Shown here piece by piece: positions 11,327-22,992 of a stretch of DNA of 64,000 nt. The translations under genes were made by a program, and so were the position numbers. The stretch is from Babesia bovis T2Bo (Eukaryota > Apicomplexa > Aconoidasida > Piroplasmida > Babesiidae): NCBI RefSeq assembly GCF_000165395.2, contig NC_067396.1:62001-126000 (forward strand), in the 5' to 3' direction. The notes beneath the pieces were generated by a model that saw only the letters and a program-made list of their open reading frames with translations, did not search any database and had not been told where the DNA came from. Numbering within the stretch: the first letter of the stretch is position 1; every line of letters begins with the position of its first letter.

Positions 11327-12009
11327 CACAAACATTGACTCCATTTGTGTAGATATGTTGTGTTGATGCTGCTAGTATAATTGTCATTGTAGACATATCC
11401 GACCAGAAACTTAAGTTTAACAGCTATTATAAATATCAATAAAGATGCGTTGAAATCATATAGCACTAAGATACATGCTAGAGTGCTATTGAATGAATAC
11501 TCTAGTGAATCGTTGTGCTTCATGAGTTAGGATGAATGGCTTATTCAATCCGATAGTTTGGCAAACCGTTACATATAAGATTCATATTTAGCACTATACG
11601 GCCTATTTTTACTGTTGCTACAAAATGGACAAATAATATAACTATCTAGCTACTTTGACTAAAATCTAGTTCCACCCTTTTTTATACAACTGTCATTTTC
11701 AAATTCAGAACGTTATTACATAATCCCCATGGCAAACACAACCGCTTGACTGTTTTTATAGATGGAATTTTAAACAAAATACAGATATGATGCCTCGTCC
11801 CTACATCCACATAAATGCCATAAACATTCAGTGGTAGCAGTTAGGTATTTAGGCATTTATAGACGTGTATACATTTTCTTTATAATGTAGATCTATCAAA
11901 TATTAAGACAGTTAATTCAATATGGTGGTTCTAATTAGCGAAGATACCAACAATACGGATCTATTTATTAGATTTTAAAACCAATTAACAAATTTATGAT
12001 GTTACCAAA
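10856..12009. other. Intergenic region with TA microsatellite
   Basis: This 1.15-kb AT-rich spacer separates two divergent genes. Apart from the TA run at 11288-11324 I see no supported feature. Confidence 0.5.
11288..11324. repeat. (TA)n microsatellite
   Basis: An uninterrupted 37-bp AT dinucleotide run. An 80-codon minus-strand ORF that crosses it is an artefact of the repeat. Confidence 0.95.
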
Positions 12010-13056
12010 ATGAGCAACTTATATGTGACAATAAGACACCATACACCATCTTTGCGTGTAAATCTGATGGATAATGTAGATTCCAAATCTGGCATTTCAT
12101 TAAGGCCACGTAGATCGCAACATGGTCATCACAACTCTTCTGCAAAAACACCACAAAAAGCTACTGAAGAAGCCGAAACAAAAGAAAAGCGTTATAGAAA
12201 AGGCCTAATATATGCAGATTTATATAATAAAGATGTTGATACTATACGGGATGTGGGACATACGCCAGGAAAGCATGATAGCAAAACCTCACATAAAAAA
12301 GATAAACCTTCAAACATTAAACATAAACCGAAACATGAGATTGACCCTATTGAACTTCTTGGATCTGCATTAGTGACGTCCTTTTTTCATGCTTTAACTA
12401 ATGAACAACCCAACCCTATTGATGTTGTCGCACCAGTCGCAGAGGACGGCACCACACAGGGAATAAGCCTCTCGAATATACCAGGCACAGATGATGATAT
12501 TGTTACAACACCTTCAATGCAAGTAGAGGAAACGGAGCAGATAGATCCAAATCGATCACATTTAGATTCCATCTATTCCGATGGGTCTTCCCCTATCCAT
12601 ATAAAAGATGCGCTTAAGGATAAATTGCAAGACGTGAAAGAAACTTGGAAAACTGTAGTAAATAAGATAACTGAAAGATATGTCAATATAGGGCAAAAAG
12701 TATCTCCAACAAACGAACAATCGAATCCCACAGTTGAAAGCATAGATCTTAATGATATAAATACTGAAGATGTCAATGAGAACGTTGACACTAATGATGG
12801 TACAGTTGGCAACAATGAAAGTGAGGTCGATGGACCCGAAAAGGTGGAGCTTAATAAAATGAATATTATAAAGTCGAATGCAGTTGACTTATATAAATCA
12901 GTAGCTTCAAAGTGTAAAGATATTATCGAAGTAACGAAGGAAAAACGTGAAGAATACATAAATGGTGATTCCATCCAACATATAAATGAATATGCCAGAT
13001 CATGTTGGTCTAGGTTGCCCTTTTACAGCTGCCGGACAACTAGGAATACAGAATAA
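12010..13056 (+). CDS. Lysine- and acid-rich protein of unknown function
   Basis: This is an intact 348-codon ORF with no recognisable domain, no signal peptide and no convincing membrane span. Residues 30-115 are very basic (many Lys, His, Arg and Ser, possible nuclear-localisation stretches). A short hydrophobic patch (ELLGSALVTSFFHALTN) follows, and the second half is acidic, with Asn, Asp and Glu. Ser/Thr-Pro sites are frequent. The ORF length and ordinary codon use support coding. An in-frame Met at codon 21 is an alternative start. It is probably a fast-evolving lineage-specific protein. It is isolated by more than 1 kb on both sides, unlike most genes here. Confidence 0.6.
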   Translation: MSNLYVTIRHHTPSLRVNLMDNVDSKSGISLRPRRSQHGHHNSSAKTPQKATEEAETKEKRYRKGLIYADLYNKDVDTIRDVGHTPGKHDSKTSHKKDKPSNIKHKPKHEIDPIELLGSALVTSFFHALTNEQPNPIDVVAPVAEDGTTQGISLSNIPGTDDDIVTTPSMQVEETEQIDPNRSHLDSIYSDGSSPIHIKDALKDKLQDVKETWKTVVNKITERYVNIGQKVSPTNEQSNPTVESIDLNDINTEDVNENVDTNDGTVGNNESEVDGPEKVELNKMNIIKSNAVDLYKSVASKCKDIIEVTKEKREEYINGDSIQHINEYARSCWSRLPFYSCRTTRNTE

Positions 13057-14178
13057 ACAGTCCAACAGTTTATATCGCTAGTACTATATAGATCCAAGGT
13101 CAGCCTTCAAATCATAATACGCTGAAATAATATAAGTGGACGAGCTAATCAATTGCGACATTTGATGGTGAAACTTCCTTGCTGCAGATGGAAAGATGCA
13201 AAAATCTTTTGTATCAAAATTCGTAAGTGCATCATGTTGTGTATAGTAAAAATCTACATAGAACTTAATTTACGCACTTCGTCAACTCTACATACATCAA
13301 CAATCACGGCCCTATATAATCTACGTCAGTTACCGAACAATTTCTCCGATATATGCATACCCTATTGATATAAGACAATATTTGTCACTACCGCTTTTAA
13401 ATGACAATTTGATATATGGTATCATATTGCCGTAATGTCCTTATATTGTATATTGGACTTTCGCCTCATGGAATCTATGTAACGATCAAATGACAAAAAC
13501 ACTATTTCTATCCAATAGTATAACAACTAACTGGTATATAATAAGCATGGAATGGAAACTTTATACAAAAGATCAAAAAAATAAAGTTTAGGCCTTGGTT
13601 TGTTTCCACCCTTTATCTGTTGTTCCTTGGCCTCATTATTGAAAAACGGCTTCTGTGGTGAAACTAGCATATAATGTAGCATCTATATTTGCAATGGGGA
13701 ATCGAGTTGTAAAAACATAAGTATTGGTATGTCGAATCCCCCTAAACTATCACCCCAAACTCAGTTATGAATTACCAATCTCACAAAAAACGTCATTGCT
13801 GTGCCTTACAAACAATTAGATTGTCTTATAAACGCCTCACTTTGTAGTCAATTTACAGGATATGAAAAATGACGTATAGTAGGGCAATGCCAGCGCTAAA
13901 AGTTCCCTCCTGACGGTTTTAAGGATCGAGTGTTGTCAAACGTTTTTTGTTAGTTTGTATTAATACGGATAAAAATGAATTGACACAAAAAATCATCAAA
14001 TACGACGGTTATTCGAACTATAAAAAAAGTATCCATATAACACTACAAAATATAACTGGGCTATATGAGAAGAAACATCACTGAACCAGTAAGGACATAT
14101 ATAAAAAGAAATACCGTGATACATGTTGTGTACACGATGGCAGCGACATAGATTGTAACAATTATAAAACCGATAGGC
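13057..14178. other. Convergent intergenic region
   Basis: This 1.1-kb spacer lies between two convergent genes. A 71-codon ORF at 13153-13368 has no family likeness. I see no RNA gene or repeat. An extra 3' exon of TSR1 could lie here, because a GTAAGC sequence overlaps its stop. Confidence 0.4.
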
Positions 14179-16603
14179 TTACCAAAGCCACGTGGTCCAT
14201 GATTCCTTGAACCATTTGGGATATACACGTTTATAAAGAGCAAGACAGACAATATCGTCCTGCCGTATACTGTCGTTAAACATACATTTCATATATCCAT
14301 GGGTACCTAAAGGCTCCTTTATGATACCCTGCAGACCACGTTTGGTATGTAGTTGAGCGGGCTTGAAATACTTGATGTCTCGTGGTTGGAAGAACATGTA
14401 ACGTACTACCGCCATGCGCTTGTGCACCCTGAAAGGATAGCCAGTAAGAACTATACGTTTCAGAATTATGCGGCTAGGGTCAGCTCCGTTTACAATACCG
14501 CCGTAGAGCATAATTAGGGGGTCTTCAGCATCAAGAGCCACTATAGGCGTATTTGGCAAGAGTGCCATGCCATAAATAGATGCTGTAGCGGTGTGCCCCT
14601 TTTGAATGTGACGGTTGAAAATACCGAATCTACCGCGTTCGGCAGCGATATCTTGACTGTATATAGGTTTCGCAGGAAATCGACGGAAGCCACAGTACAA
14701 TAGAACATCTCGCTTGGAAGCAACCATATCAGGTCCTTCAAAGCTACGAAGGATGTTCATGCTAATAACCGATACCTTCCTTTCAAACGGGAAGACTAGT
14801 GAGACTATGAGAGGGCGACCTTCCCCCTGGTTTGTGTAATTAAGAATGTGCGCATATACTGTCGGAGCGACGTTGGATAATACCAACTGAACAAACTTTC
14901 CTGTTATATGATTATGATTACAGTTGGATTCCACCAGACGACGTGATTGGGCCATAGTTGTCTGAAGAAAATGTGCAGAAATATAACACGAACGTACCCT
15001 GAAATTTTCGAATTCGCATATTTGCATATATTCATTTGGTAAAGACTCGTAGGGATCCCAAGCACCCTCTTTAATAGATCTTAAAGCACGATATTTGTGA
15101 AATCGCTCTCGGGCGGGTATGTCCACGGGGGTATCTACTTCGTCTGGAAAACTCAAGTCCTCTAATTCACGTTTTTCAAATTCAATACGCTTAGGATTCA
15201 GATCTGTATCCGCAAGGTTGGTGAAATATGTTTCCATATCACCCAAAGCATCATCAGCCTCATCCCCGGAGCCAATTGCACTTTCCATTTCAATGTCATC
15301 ACCTATACCACCAACCTGTACACACTTTTCGAAATCGTCCAATAGTTGGTCCGGTTCCTCATGGTAAGTTGTGAATGGATTTGCATTAACTAAGCAATCT
15401 ACCTCCTTCGCTAACTCTTTAGCAATTTCACCTGTTATTTCTTCAACTCTAGTATCACATTGCATATTACTACCAGATTTGATAGGACAAACATCTGCCA
15501 ACATGTCAATGCGTTCCAAAATAAAATCTCCTACACCAGTCACGTGAACGGGATGGTGTACACTGAATCCAACCCCCCGAGCATAGCCAGTTACACGCAA
15601 TTGTTGCAATGAAGGGTCATAGCTGTAACCTAGTGACAACATGTACCCTCTTCCCGAACGCCACGAAAGTGAACCAATGGAAACACAGCCAATTGCACTC
15701 AAAGCCGCTTTAATATTATCGGGGGCCAGTATGGCAACGAAACGCTTATCTCCTCCCAATTCGTCATGGAAATACCGTTTCACCAAATTATAACTTGCAA
15801 AACGGTCACCTGGTAAACCAAGCTCAAGGTCTATACCAATGGGAGTGGGAACACCTTGTTGGCGGATTACACTCAACGCTTTGTACCTAAGATGAAATGA
15901 AAATACCACAATACGTTGCGGAAGGGAAATAATATAGTTTAAAATTTTATATGAAGTATGGAATACCCAGTAACTTGCTTAAAGCAAAATATGTGATCAA
16001 CTATACATGTAAAATGGAAGTGAAGTTACTTATGCTATACAATCAACCTGTGGATCTAGTGTCATCACTATGTACAAAAAGCAAAAGTATAGCATACAGA
16101 GCAGAAACTTACCCAAAATCATCAAAAGCAGGCTCCGTTTGCGAACTTCCACGAAATAAACAAATAAGTATATCAGCCACAGAAGCAGCATATAAAATAT
16201 CCGAAAGTGAACGAGGGCATGAAAAGAAGATCACACGACGGGCAATTCCATCACGTAAAATCGCATTGGGTAATACCATTGGTTCGGTAACAATCCATCC
16301 ATTGCTGTTTTTGCACGTTGGAATATAGAGATCACTGGCGATATGCCTAGAAGCTGCTTCTATGAATTCACTAGGGTTAGCATTATCGTGAAAGGAAAGT
16401 ACAAAAACAAGTCGCGGAGCTTCTTCCTGTAAATTAGATCGTAGTGCTTTTGTTCTTGCCACCATACGGCTTTTTTTATCCCTGCGATGAAGAGTCACAT
16501 CCTTCCCAGCAGAGATTGACACGCCCTTTGGTTTAACACCTTTACCCTTAGCATTTTTAAAAGGCTTATGCTTCTGCTTTAATACAGGACGATGAACTAC
16601 CAT
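14179..16603 (-). CDS. TSR1: Ribosome biogenesis factor TSR1
   Basis: Two exons (16113-16603 and 14179-15886) encode 732 aa. The match to TSR1/BMS1 C-terminal architecture is strong. It has a basic N-terminus beginning HRPVLKQKHKPFK, an RGVGFSVHHPVHVTGVGDF strand block like the family's SGYVRG...VGYGDF, and FPDEVDTPVDIPARERFHKY. The hallmark C-terminus reads FRRFPAKPIYSQ, VLTGYPFRVHKRMAVVRYMF and IKEPLGTHGYMKCMFN. TSR1 is a GTPase-like protein without GTPase activity that acts in late cytoplasmic 40S maturation. Consistent with that, no P-loop GKS/T is seen in the N-terminal domain. I chose the ATG at 16603 over a codon 8 upstream because the conserved sequence begins there. An acidic loop (residues about 290-340) is normal for the family. 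Confidence 0.88.
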
Positions 16604-17256
16604 TTTATATTGCGATATAATTAACAAAGTATGTGGACTACCTATGATTATATCACCGCACGCGCGGAAGGCGCAAGAGAGGGTATGGTACTACACATAA
16701 GTATCAAACCAGGATTATTGTGACTATTTTTGTTAAATGTAATAAAACACCCAAGCACGACAGCATGCTATAATATCGAAGATTAATTCTCTATGACAAT
16801 ACCCTGTCCACGAAACTCAATAGTCACATGTCTTATGGCCTGGAATGTGCGATTGGCAATGATATTCAAATCACAAATACATCGGTACAAAAATTTCTGC
16901 AGAATAATTAGCGATTACGCAACAGCGTATCTACTACTAAGGGACAGAGCGTTTCAAACAAATATACAAGAAACGGTTAATATCACAGACTGTCTAGAAG
17001 ATGTGTATGTTTCAACATACAGTTTACTGTACTATGGTTCAGTATTTATGGTTTAGTTCCATTGTAAAATCGATTCTACGGTTTACGCACCTTGGTGCAT
17101 CCACGACCTAATGGCAACCACGTATGAAGCTGTCTAAAAGGTACACAAGGTATATGTGATATTTAGTGAATAAACTATACATGTAATAAAGGTCATACAC
17201 ACTGATTAAAAAGACCTCATGGTTGAACGTGGATTATTCTGTGCCACCTCACCGAT
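16604..17256. other. Divergent intergenic region, TSR1 to RON2
   Basis: This 650-bp stretch probably holds the promoters of both flanking genes. An 87-codon ORF at 16793-17056 shows no motif and is probably chance. Confidence 0.45.
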
Positions 17257-20200
17257 ATGCGTACGCGGCTAATATACGGCCCGATGTTCGCGGTTACATT
17301 AGCCGTGATCACACTTGTGATACACAATGGTGTGTATGCAAGTTTTAGTCAGAAAACCAGTGGTGTGTTCTCGAGGAGTGGCGCTTTAGTGGCGCCGCAT
17401 CCCTCGACTATCGCAAAGCTCAGGTTGCTTGATGCGTTAAGTCAACCGCCAAAGGACCCAAATGCAACTGAGGATGAGTCTAAGGTAGCAGAAAAATCAC
17501 CTGAAGCTTCAACTAATGCCCCGGAAAAACCCGCTGAAACCTCAGAACCCACGGTGTCGAATCAGACTGCTGCTAGTTCAGAGCCAGATCAAAACAGTGT
17601 GGATGCATCGGCACAGAATGCTGATCAGTTTGGTGGGTTTAGCGACAATTTGTCCATGCCTAATGGCGAAGCATGGCAAGGTGTCAGTGACTCCCCTCTT
17701 CAAGAGCACGCTGCAGCTACGAACACAGCCAATCTCGCCGTTCTAGAAAAATGCATCGGCATTGAAGGATTCTCTCAACCTTTCACTAACGGCATTAGTG
17801 ATGAATTCCATTTGCTATTGCAAAGCAGAAAAACTGCAAGCATGGTCGATGCATACATGTCCTATGCACTGAAGCTAGAGGCCATCGAAAAGGAGTCTTA
17901 CAAACGAAGAGTTAAGCTAGTAGAAGAGAAAAGCGATGCCATTGGCTTTGTCGATTTTAGCGAACGTCAGCGCGGAAGCCTCATGCCAGAAGTGAACAAG
18001 GAAGCCATGAAGGTCGCAGGAGTGACATCACTGTTGCAACTTGGTGAGTATGCTGGACCCACACCCACGTCGAAGAGCGCTAACACAGCAAAGGCCGACG
18101 CCATCCAAGCAAACCAAACCAAAATCACCACATCAGGAAATGGACAGCAAACGACTACCGAAGAACCCATTACATGGAAACGCAATGGCGCAGTACAAGA
18201 GGCAATATTGAGCAAGGCTCTTCTGCTACTAGGCGGTGATTCCGAGCCTGAAACCTATAAAAGATTGACGAACATGGCCACTGCATTGGGATACCACACC
18301 GCCGAAGGCAAAGATAAGACCCCGAAGAAGAAGACGGTCGCACTAAGTTTGGGTATGGAACTATTTTGCGTTTGCGGCAACAACCCATTCTTGCTAGGTC
18401 ACCTCGCTACAAACATGTTGGCTTATACCCAATACAACATGTTTTTTGCAGGCGGTTCAGGACGCCCATTCTACACATGGCTTGATCTTGTGTCATCAGG
18501 TAATCTGGACATGTTGGACCGCATGTGTGGTACTAAGCGTGGACCCAAGTACAAAAGGAGCTCTGATGGTTCAGTCACGGTCAACAAAAAACGCAGAAGG
18601 AAGGATGATCCCGACCTTGATGCTGACGGTGTATTCTTATGCAACCTTTTGGAAATCCTGCTTATCTCTATTGACGCATCTATTGACGACATGGGTCAGC
18701 TGCTCAGCAAGCATGGTGTGCCATACGAACATCACATCGGCCCCGTTGCCAACGGGCGTAGGATGCAGTCCGTACTATGTTCTAACAAGAAAGATGCTGC
18801 TATTTCTGTACGTTGCGATTTTGTTTCAAGCACACTTAATACTACCAAGATATTCGAAGGAAAGTCGAAGGACGAAGGGACAGATCTCTGGATGCGTTTG
18901 AGAGAAGCTTTTGATTTCTTCAAGCTACTCAGCGATGTAAACCTCGACACCGAGCAGAGAACCACGTGGATGCAAATGATTTCTGACCCTAGGAAATACA
19001 CGTCCATCCTAGAGTATGCGATAAAATTTGACAACAAGATGTTCACAGGAAAGAAAAGAACATGGATGCTTGCATACAAAAGCGTTGAAAGCAAGGTCAC
19101 ACCAGGATTGGATAACGTAAACCTGGATATACACTCTGCCATATCGATGCTGGATAGCAAGGCTGCCAACAATTCTAAAAAGAATCACCCACTGAAACGA
19201 GCCCTCCTATACATGTCAGCGTCGGGAATCAAGCAATGGGTTGTTAACAACCTTGAAAACTTGCATGAAAGATTTGGTTTCCCACCATCCGCATTACTGG
19301 GAGGCAATTTAGCTCCATACTTTAGACAGGTCGCACAAAGCACCAGTGGAGGTTTGGGACACATTGTATTGTACCATATGTTAACATCACAAAACCCTGC
19401 ATACGAGCTAATCGCAGATATGAATGGTTTCAGGGGAGGTAACATGTTGTACAACATTGTGGAATCGTCTAACATGTTTATCCCAGCCAGTCTTAAACGC
19501 GGCATCAAATGGATGCTCAAAGGTGGGTTAGCACAGGAATTCAGACGCGAGAAGGCCAAACACACACTTTTGCAATTGCTACCAGTGGAGCTCCTGAGGA
19601 AGGCAATCAGCTGCATCACATTTGTAACACACTCTCTAGCAGACATCCAGATCAATCAGAATGCTGAAGTATTTGGCCGCGGTTTACTAGCTGACAAAGA
19701 TAGGATCAAGAAACACTTCGTTGCTGGAGGCTACATCAACCATGTCGATAGCATCATAAAGGAATGGTCCGATGAAGGTTATACCGACGCTATTGCTAAG
19801 AAAGTTAAACAAGGAGAGGACCTCAACAAGGAAGACATGGAAGATGCAAACATACACAACATTGTCCATACTGAGTCGCTTAGATGGGAGAAACACTTAA
19901 ACTCGTTGATTTTGGACGGTTACAATGCATTCCTCGATTTACCCTCAATCAAGGTACTCGATGGCAGGCACTCATTGATATATGAAATCGTCAAGGACAG
20001 TAGGGACAATCTTGAACAACACCTAGATGAAACTATTTTCTTCGGACGCGTTGTTAACCCACCCGAATACAACAACAAGTGGAAACGTGCGTTTGACAGG
20101 GCTGCCAAGGTAACCAAGTCAATATTAAACAGAACGCAGCACAAGGTCGAACATGCGGTGTGGTTTGGTGTCAAGCTTAACTACCAACACATAATTGAAG

Positions 20201-21381
20201 TGGTCGAGGAGCTCAACCGAATATCCAACGTAATATCGCCGACAGAATCATACAATTTACAGGAAGCTTTTGGCCACATCATCGATGACGCAGTCGCAGT
20301 TGTATCCAATGACGAATTCAGGAGACCTTCTTCTACACAAGAAAATCTAGGTATACCAGGAATAAACCCTCTCTACACAAGAATGGCACCGGATGAACGT
20401 AAACTCGAGTTCCAACAAGGTATGTGTGGACAACACTGTGGAGCCATATGGAGAGCACTTTTGGCATTTACCATGAACGCCTTACGAAGTCCAGCGTCTA
20501 TCAAGACCTTTGAAAATACACTACGTCAGGGTACATCGCTCAAAGATATGGAAAAGCCAGAATTTGTCAACTCTCTAAGATTCATTCTCAAGGGCGATGC
20601 AATGTTGCATATGTATGATAGCATGTTACCAAGGAAGATGAAGCGCGAGCTCAGAGCAATCAAGTACGGTAAAGCATTCTACTTTGCAAACATCATGAAA
20701 ATGGCCTCTACACTTCTAGGCATGATAGGTTTCAGGTACACATCTAACATGCTACGGATCCAGGCACCGTATTTCGGTAACATGATTGTTAGATGGGATC
20801 GCGAAAGAGAAAAGTCCAGATCAAAGGCTATATTTTCATACCTTTCTATCGGTACCATGGCCACCTACTCCATATTACAGTGCGCTGATATTGCCCAGCA
20901 TGCGGCAGACGTTGGTGTTGGTCCCGCAGAATCTTGCTTCATTATGGTCAAGCCCCCGGCTCTACACTGCGTGTTGAAACCCGTGGAAACCCTCATGAAA
21001 TCAGCATTGACCATCGGTGTTCAGGATACACTTGCAGTCACTGTACTGGGACTTATTGGACCATACTTCTTTTTACCCATGATGGCTTATGCCTCATGGA
21101 ACATCTTAAAACACCACTTCAAGGTGTTACATCGTCTAGATATCGCGTTATCCGGAACTTTCAAACGCATGTGGAGCAAGATTTCCTCATTATCAGTAAC
21201 TAAGAAACTCACGTCATGGTTCCACAAACGTCGTGAATATCGCAAGGAAATAGAATCTAAGGGCTTAATGGCCATGAAGAACAGGCAGTCGGCAAGCGGT
21301 GAAAAGACCCAAGGTGGCGTCGCTGTCGATGAAGAAATGCTAAAGAAGGATGACAATTTCTCATACACAGTTTTTAGCTGA
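17257..21381 (+). CDS. RON2: Rhoptry neck protein 2 (RON2)
   Basis: This single-exon 1,374-aa protein begins with a signal peptide (about residues 1-30), followed by a Pro/Thr/Glu/Ser-rich low-complexity region to about residue 150. A long helical, Cys-containing body and three hydrophobic segments follow. Between the hydrophobic stretches near residues 1191-1206 and 1257-1280 lies the segment with GVGPAESCF and the paired cysteines C1227 and C1238. This corresponds to the AMA1-binding beta-hairpin of apicomplexan RON2. During invasion RON2 is inserted in the host membrane and this loop engages AMA1 to form the moving junction. The length fits Babesia RON2, which I recall as about 1,365 aa in B. 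bovis. Codon use is richer in G and C at third positions than most neighbours, as expected for a well-expressed gene. Confidence 0.88.
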   Translation: MRTRLIYGPMFAVTLAVITLVIHNGVYASFSQKTSGVFSRSGALVAPHPSTIAKLRLLDALSQPPKDPNATEDESKVAEKSPEASTNAPEKPAETSEPTVSNQTAASSEPDQNSVDASAQNADQFGGFSDNLSMPNGEAWQGVSDSPLQEHAAATNTANLAVLEKCIGIEGFSQPFTNGISDEFHLLLQSRKTASMVDAYMSYALKLEAIEKESYKRRVKLVEEKSDAIGFVDFSERQRGSLMPEVNKEAMKVAGVTSLLQLGEYAGPTPTSKSANTAKADAIQANQTKITTSGNGQQTTTEEPITWKRNGAVQEAILSKALLLLGGDSEPETYKRLTNMATALGYHTAEGKDKTPKKKTVALSLGMELFCVCGNNPFLLGHLATNMLAYTQYNMFFAGGSGRPFYTWLDLVSSGNLDMLDRMCGTKRGPKYKRSSDGSVTVNKKRRRKDDPDLDADGVFLCNLLEILLISIDASIDDMGQLLSKHGVPYEHHIGPVANGRRMQSVLCSNKKDAAISVRCDFVSSTLNTTKIFEGKSKDEGTDLWMRLREAFDFFKLLSDVNLDTEQRTTWMQMISDPRKYTSILEYAIKFDNKMFTGKKRTWMLAYKSVESKVTPGLDNVNLDIHSAISMLDSKAANNSKKNHPLKRALLYMSASGIKQWVVNNLENLHERFGFPPSALLGGNLAPYFRQVAQSTSGGLGHIVLYHMLTSQNPAYELIADMNGFRGGNMLYNIVESSNMFIPASLKRGIKWMLKGGLAQEFRREKAKHTLLQLLPVELLRKAISCITFVTHSLADIQINQNAEVFGRGLLADKDRIKKHFVAGGYINHVDSIIKEWSDEGYTDAIAKKVKQGEDLNKEDMEDANIHNIVHTESLRWEKHLNSLILDGYNAFLDLPSIKVLDGRHSLIYEIVKDSRDNLEQHLDETIFFGRVVNPPEYNNKWKRAFDRAAKVTKSILNRTQHKVEHAVWFGVKLNYQHIIEVVEELNRISNVISPTESYNLQEAFGHIIDDAVAVVSNDEFRRPSSTQENLGIPGINPLYTRMAPDERKLEFQQGMCGQHCGAIWRALLAFTMNALRSPASIKTFENTLRQGTSLKDMEKPEFVNSLRFILKGDAMLHMYDSMLPRKMKRELRAIKYGKAFYFANIMKMASTLLGMIGFRYTSNMLRIQAPYFGNMIVRWDREREKSRSKAIFSYLSIGTMATYSILQCADIAQHAADVGVGPAESCFIMVKPPALHCVLKPVETLMKSALTIGVQDTLAVTVLGLIGPYFFLPMMAYASWNILKHHFKVLHRLDIALSGTFKRMWSKISSLSVTKKLTSWFHKRREYRKEIESKGLMAMKNRQSASGEKTQGGVAVDEEMLKKDDNFSYTVFS

Positions 21382-21851
21382 TGGCAGTGCCATCATTGTC
21401 ATAGCCATCCGTGATGGCAGGTTGAACATTTGTAATGTTTACCCACATTTTAACTAATGAATTGAATTCAGCAGATAGGTCACTATATATCATATTGCCT
21501 AACAGTAGCTAATGACATGCTTACTTAGCCACTTAAGATTAGCATAGACTACATTCTATAGCGTGTACCACGGGAAATAAAAAAGAAAGCATTACTATTA
21601 ACCTGCACAGGCATTAAATGTGTCATCCAAAGATAATGTGTACAAGAAGTTTGGGAGCTATGGTCCGTAACATAAAAACAACGTCAATAAACTAAGACCA
21701 AGAGTGCAGCCAGATATATACACATGGAATTAAATATGAACAATGGTCCGTATTTTCCATTTTATAGTGTAATCTCCACTGAAAAGTTACGCAATTAGAT
21801 CACACACTACACAAGGACTCATTGCTAGGTACTCATTATGTCCGTTTAACA
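21382..21851. other. Intergenic region
   Basis: 470 bp between RON2 and the LRR gene. I see nothing beyond probable UTR and promoter. Confidence 0.5.
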
Positions 21852-22796
21852 ATGGACAAAACGAACGAAGATGACACTACCACGGGTGAACATTTGACTG
21901 TAGTCAGGATTTCAGGAATCGTGGAGAATGGCGATGTTACCGCGGCGAGGAAGCTGACTATACAAGATGCCAGGATAACATCAGCAGATGACTTATATTC
22001 CATGAAGTCACTTGAAAGTCTGTCCTTAGCAAGGAATAAATTGACGGATTTTGAATTTTTATCGCAAAATTACAGCCTAAAGGTGCTGGATTTGTCTAGA
22101 AATTGCATACGACAGTTGCCAAGTATGGAGAATTTCACGAATCTTACCTTACTAAACCTCTCTCATAATGAAATAACGGACATTTCACCGATTACTGATT
22201 TGAAAAACCTTAAGGTTCTCATTCTCAACAACAACAAAATCAAAAATATGTGTGCTCTCAACAAACTGGAAATGTTAGAGACGCTTATTCTCAGCCACAA
22301 TGAAATCGAATCGATCAAAACACCTACTAAAACCATGTGGAATTTACGGAAAATAACATTGAGTCACAACAAAATAAGAGAGTTCCCGGTTACTGACAAA
22401 TTGCCCAACCTTCAGGAGCTTAGGCTAAATGCAAATCGTATACTAGCTTTGCCGCAAAATATCGGTTCGTTGACATCTCTAAAGTTACTTGATATAGGTA
22501 ACAATAGGATAGTAGATATGAAACCGCTAACTAAGTTTCTAAACTTGCAAAATTTGAACGTAATCGGCAACCCTGAACCGCAAATAATGCTGGAAGATTT
22601 GAAACCGCCTTTGCAGTACCTCACTGTATTCAATTCCATCAATGTAAGTGACAATGATAGTGGTAAACCTAAGAAAAAGAAGTATGTTAAAGAAGCCGAT
22701 TACGCGAAAAAGCGTAAACTCGAACGGCCACGTGATAATCGACAGAAAAGAAGAGAGAAAAAAAGCTTTACGCCCAAAGGGATACAGCGGGAATAA
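21852..22796 (+). CDS. Leucine-rich repeat protein, SDS22-like repeats
   Basis: This 314-aa protein has eight or nine consecutive LRRs of 21-23 residues (about residues 45-240), such as LKVLDLSRNCIRQLP, LTLLNLSHNEITDI and LKVLILNNNKIKNM. The pattern LxxLxLSxNxIxxI is the SDS22-type subclass found in PP1 regulators, Rab-GGT subunits and axonemal or cytoskeletal proteins. A typical LRR cap with IGNPE follows, then a very basic tail (about 50 residues with KKKKYVK and KRREKK) that may send it to the nucleus. No catalytic domain is present. I prefer the ATG at 21852; the longer frame would start at a TTG. The exact partner cannot be read from the sequence. Confidence 0.8.
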   Translation: MDKTNEDDTTTGEHLTVVRISGIVENGDVTAARKLTIQDARITSADDLYSMKSLESLSLARNKLTDFEFLSQNYSLKVLDLSRNCIRQLPSMENFTNLTLLNLSHNEITDISPITDLKNLKVLILNNNKIKNMCALNKLEMLETLILSHNEIESIKTPTKTMWNLRKITLSHNKIREFPVTDKLPNLQELRLNANRILALPQNIGSLTSLKLLDIGNNRIVDMKPLTKFLNLQNLNVIGNPEPQIMLEDLKPPLQYLTVFNSINVSDNDSGKPKKKKYVKEADYAKKRKLERPRDNRQKRREKKSFTPKGIQRE

Positions 22797-22992
22797 GACA
22801 ACATATGACAACTATGTCACGTGGAATATGATCTTGCTTTACAACACGCACATGGTTAGTAAACTCAATCTTTGGTCGTCTGGTTGACGAGCTTCTTATA
22901 ATGTTTACATTACATTCCCATCACACACATCAAGCTACAAGCTATCACGATGCCAATCTTAGTATGTTTTAGTTAATAAAATATACTCAACA

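Noticed and set aside
11281..11523. 80-codon minus-strand ORF
   Set aside because: It ends in Tyr-Ile repeats made by the TA microsatellite; no other support.
14061..14252. Hydrophobic 63-codon ORF downstream of TSR1
   Set aside because: Overlaps the TSR1 end in another frame; could be a 3' exon, but TSR1 already ends at its usual conserved point and no acceptor is convincing.
17967..21368. Several antisense ORFs of 60-156 codons within RON2
   Set aside because: Shadows of a long biased coding region; no motifs or starts of interest.
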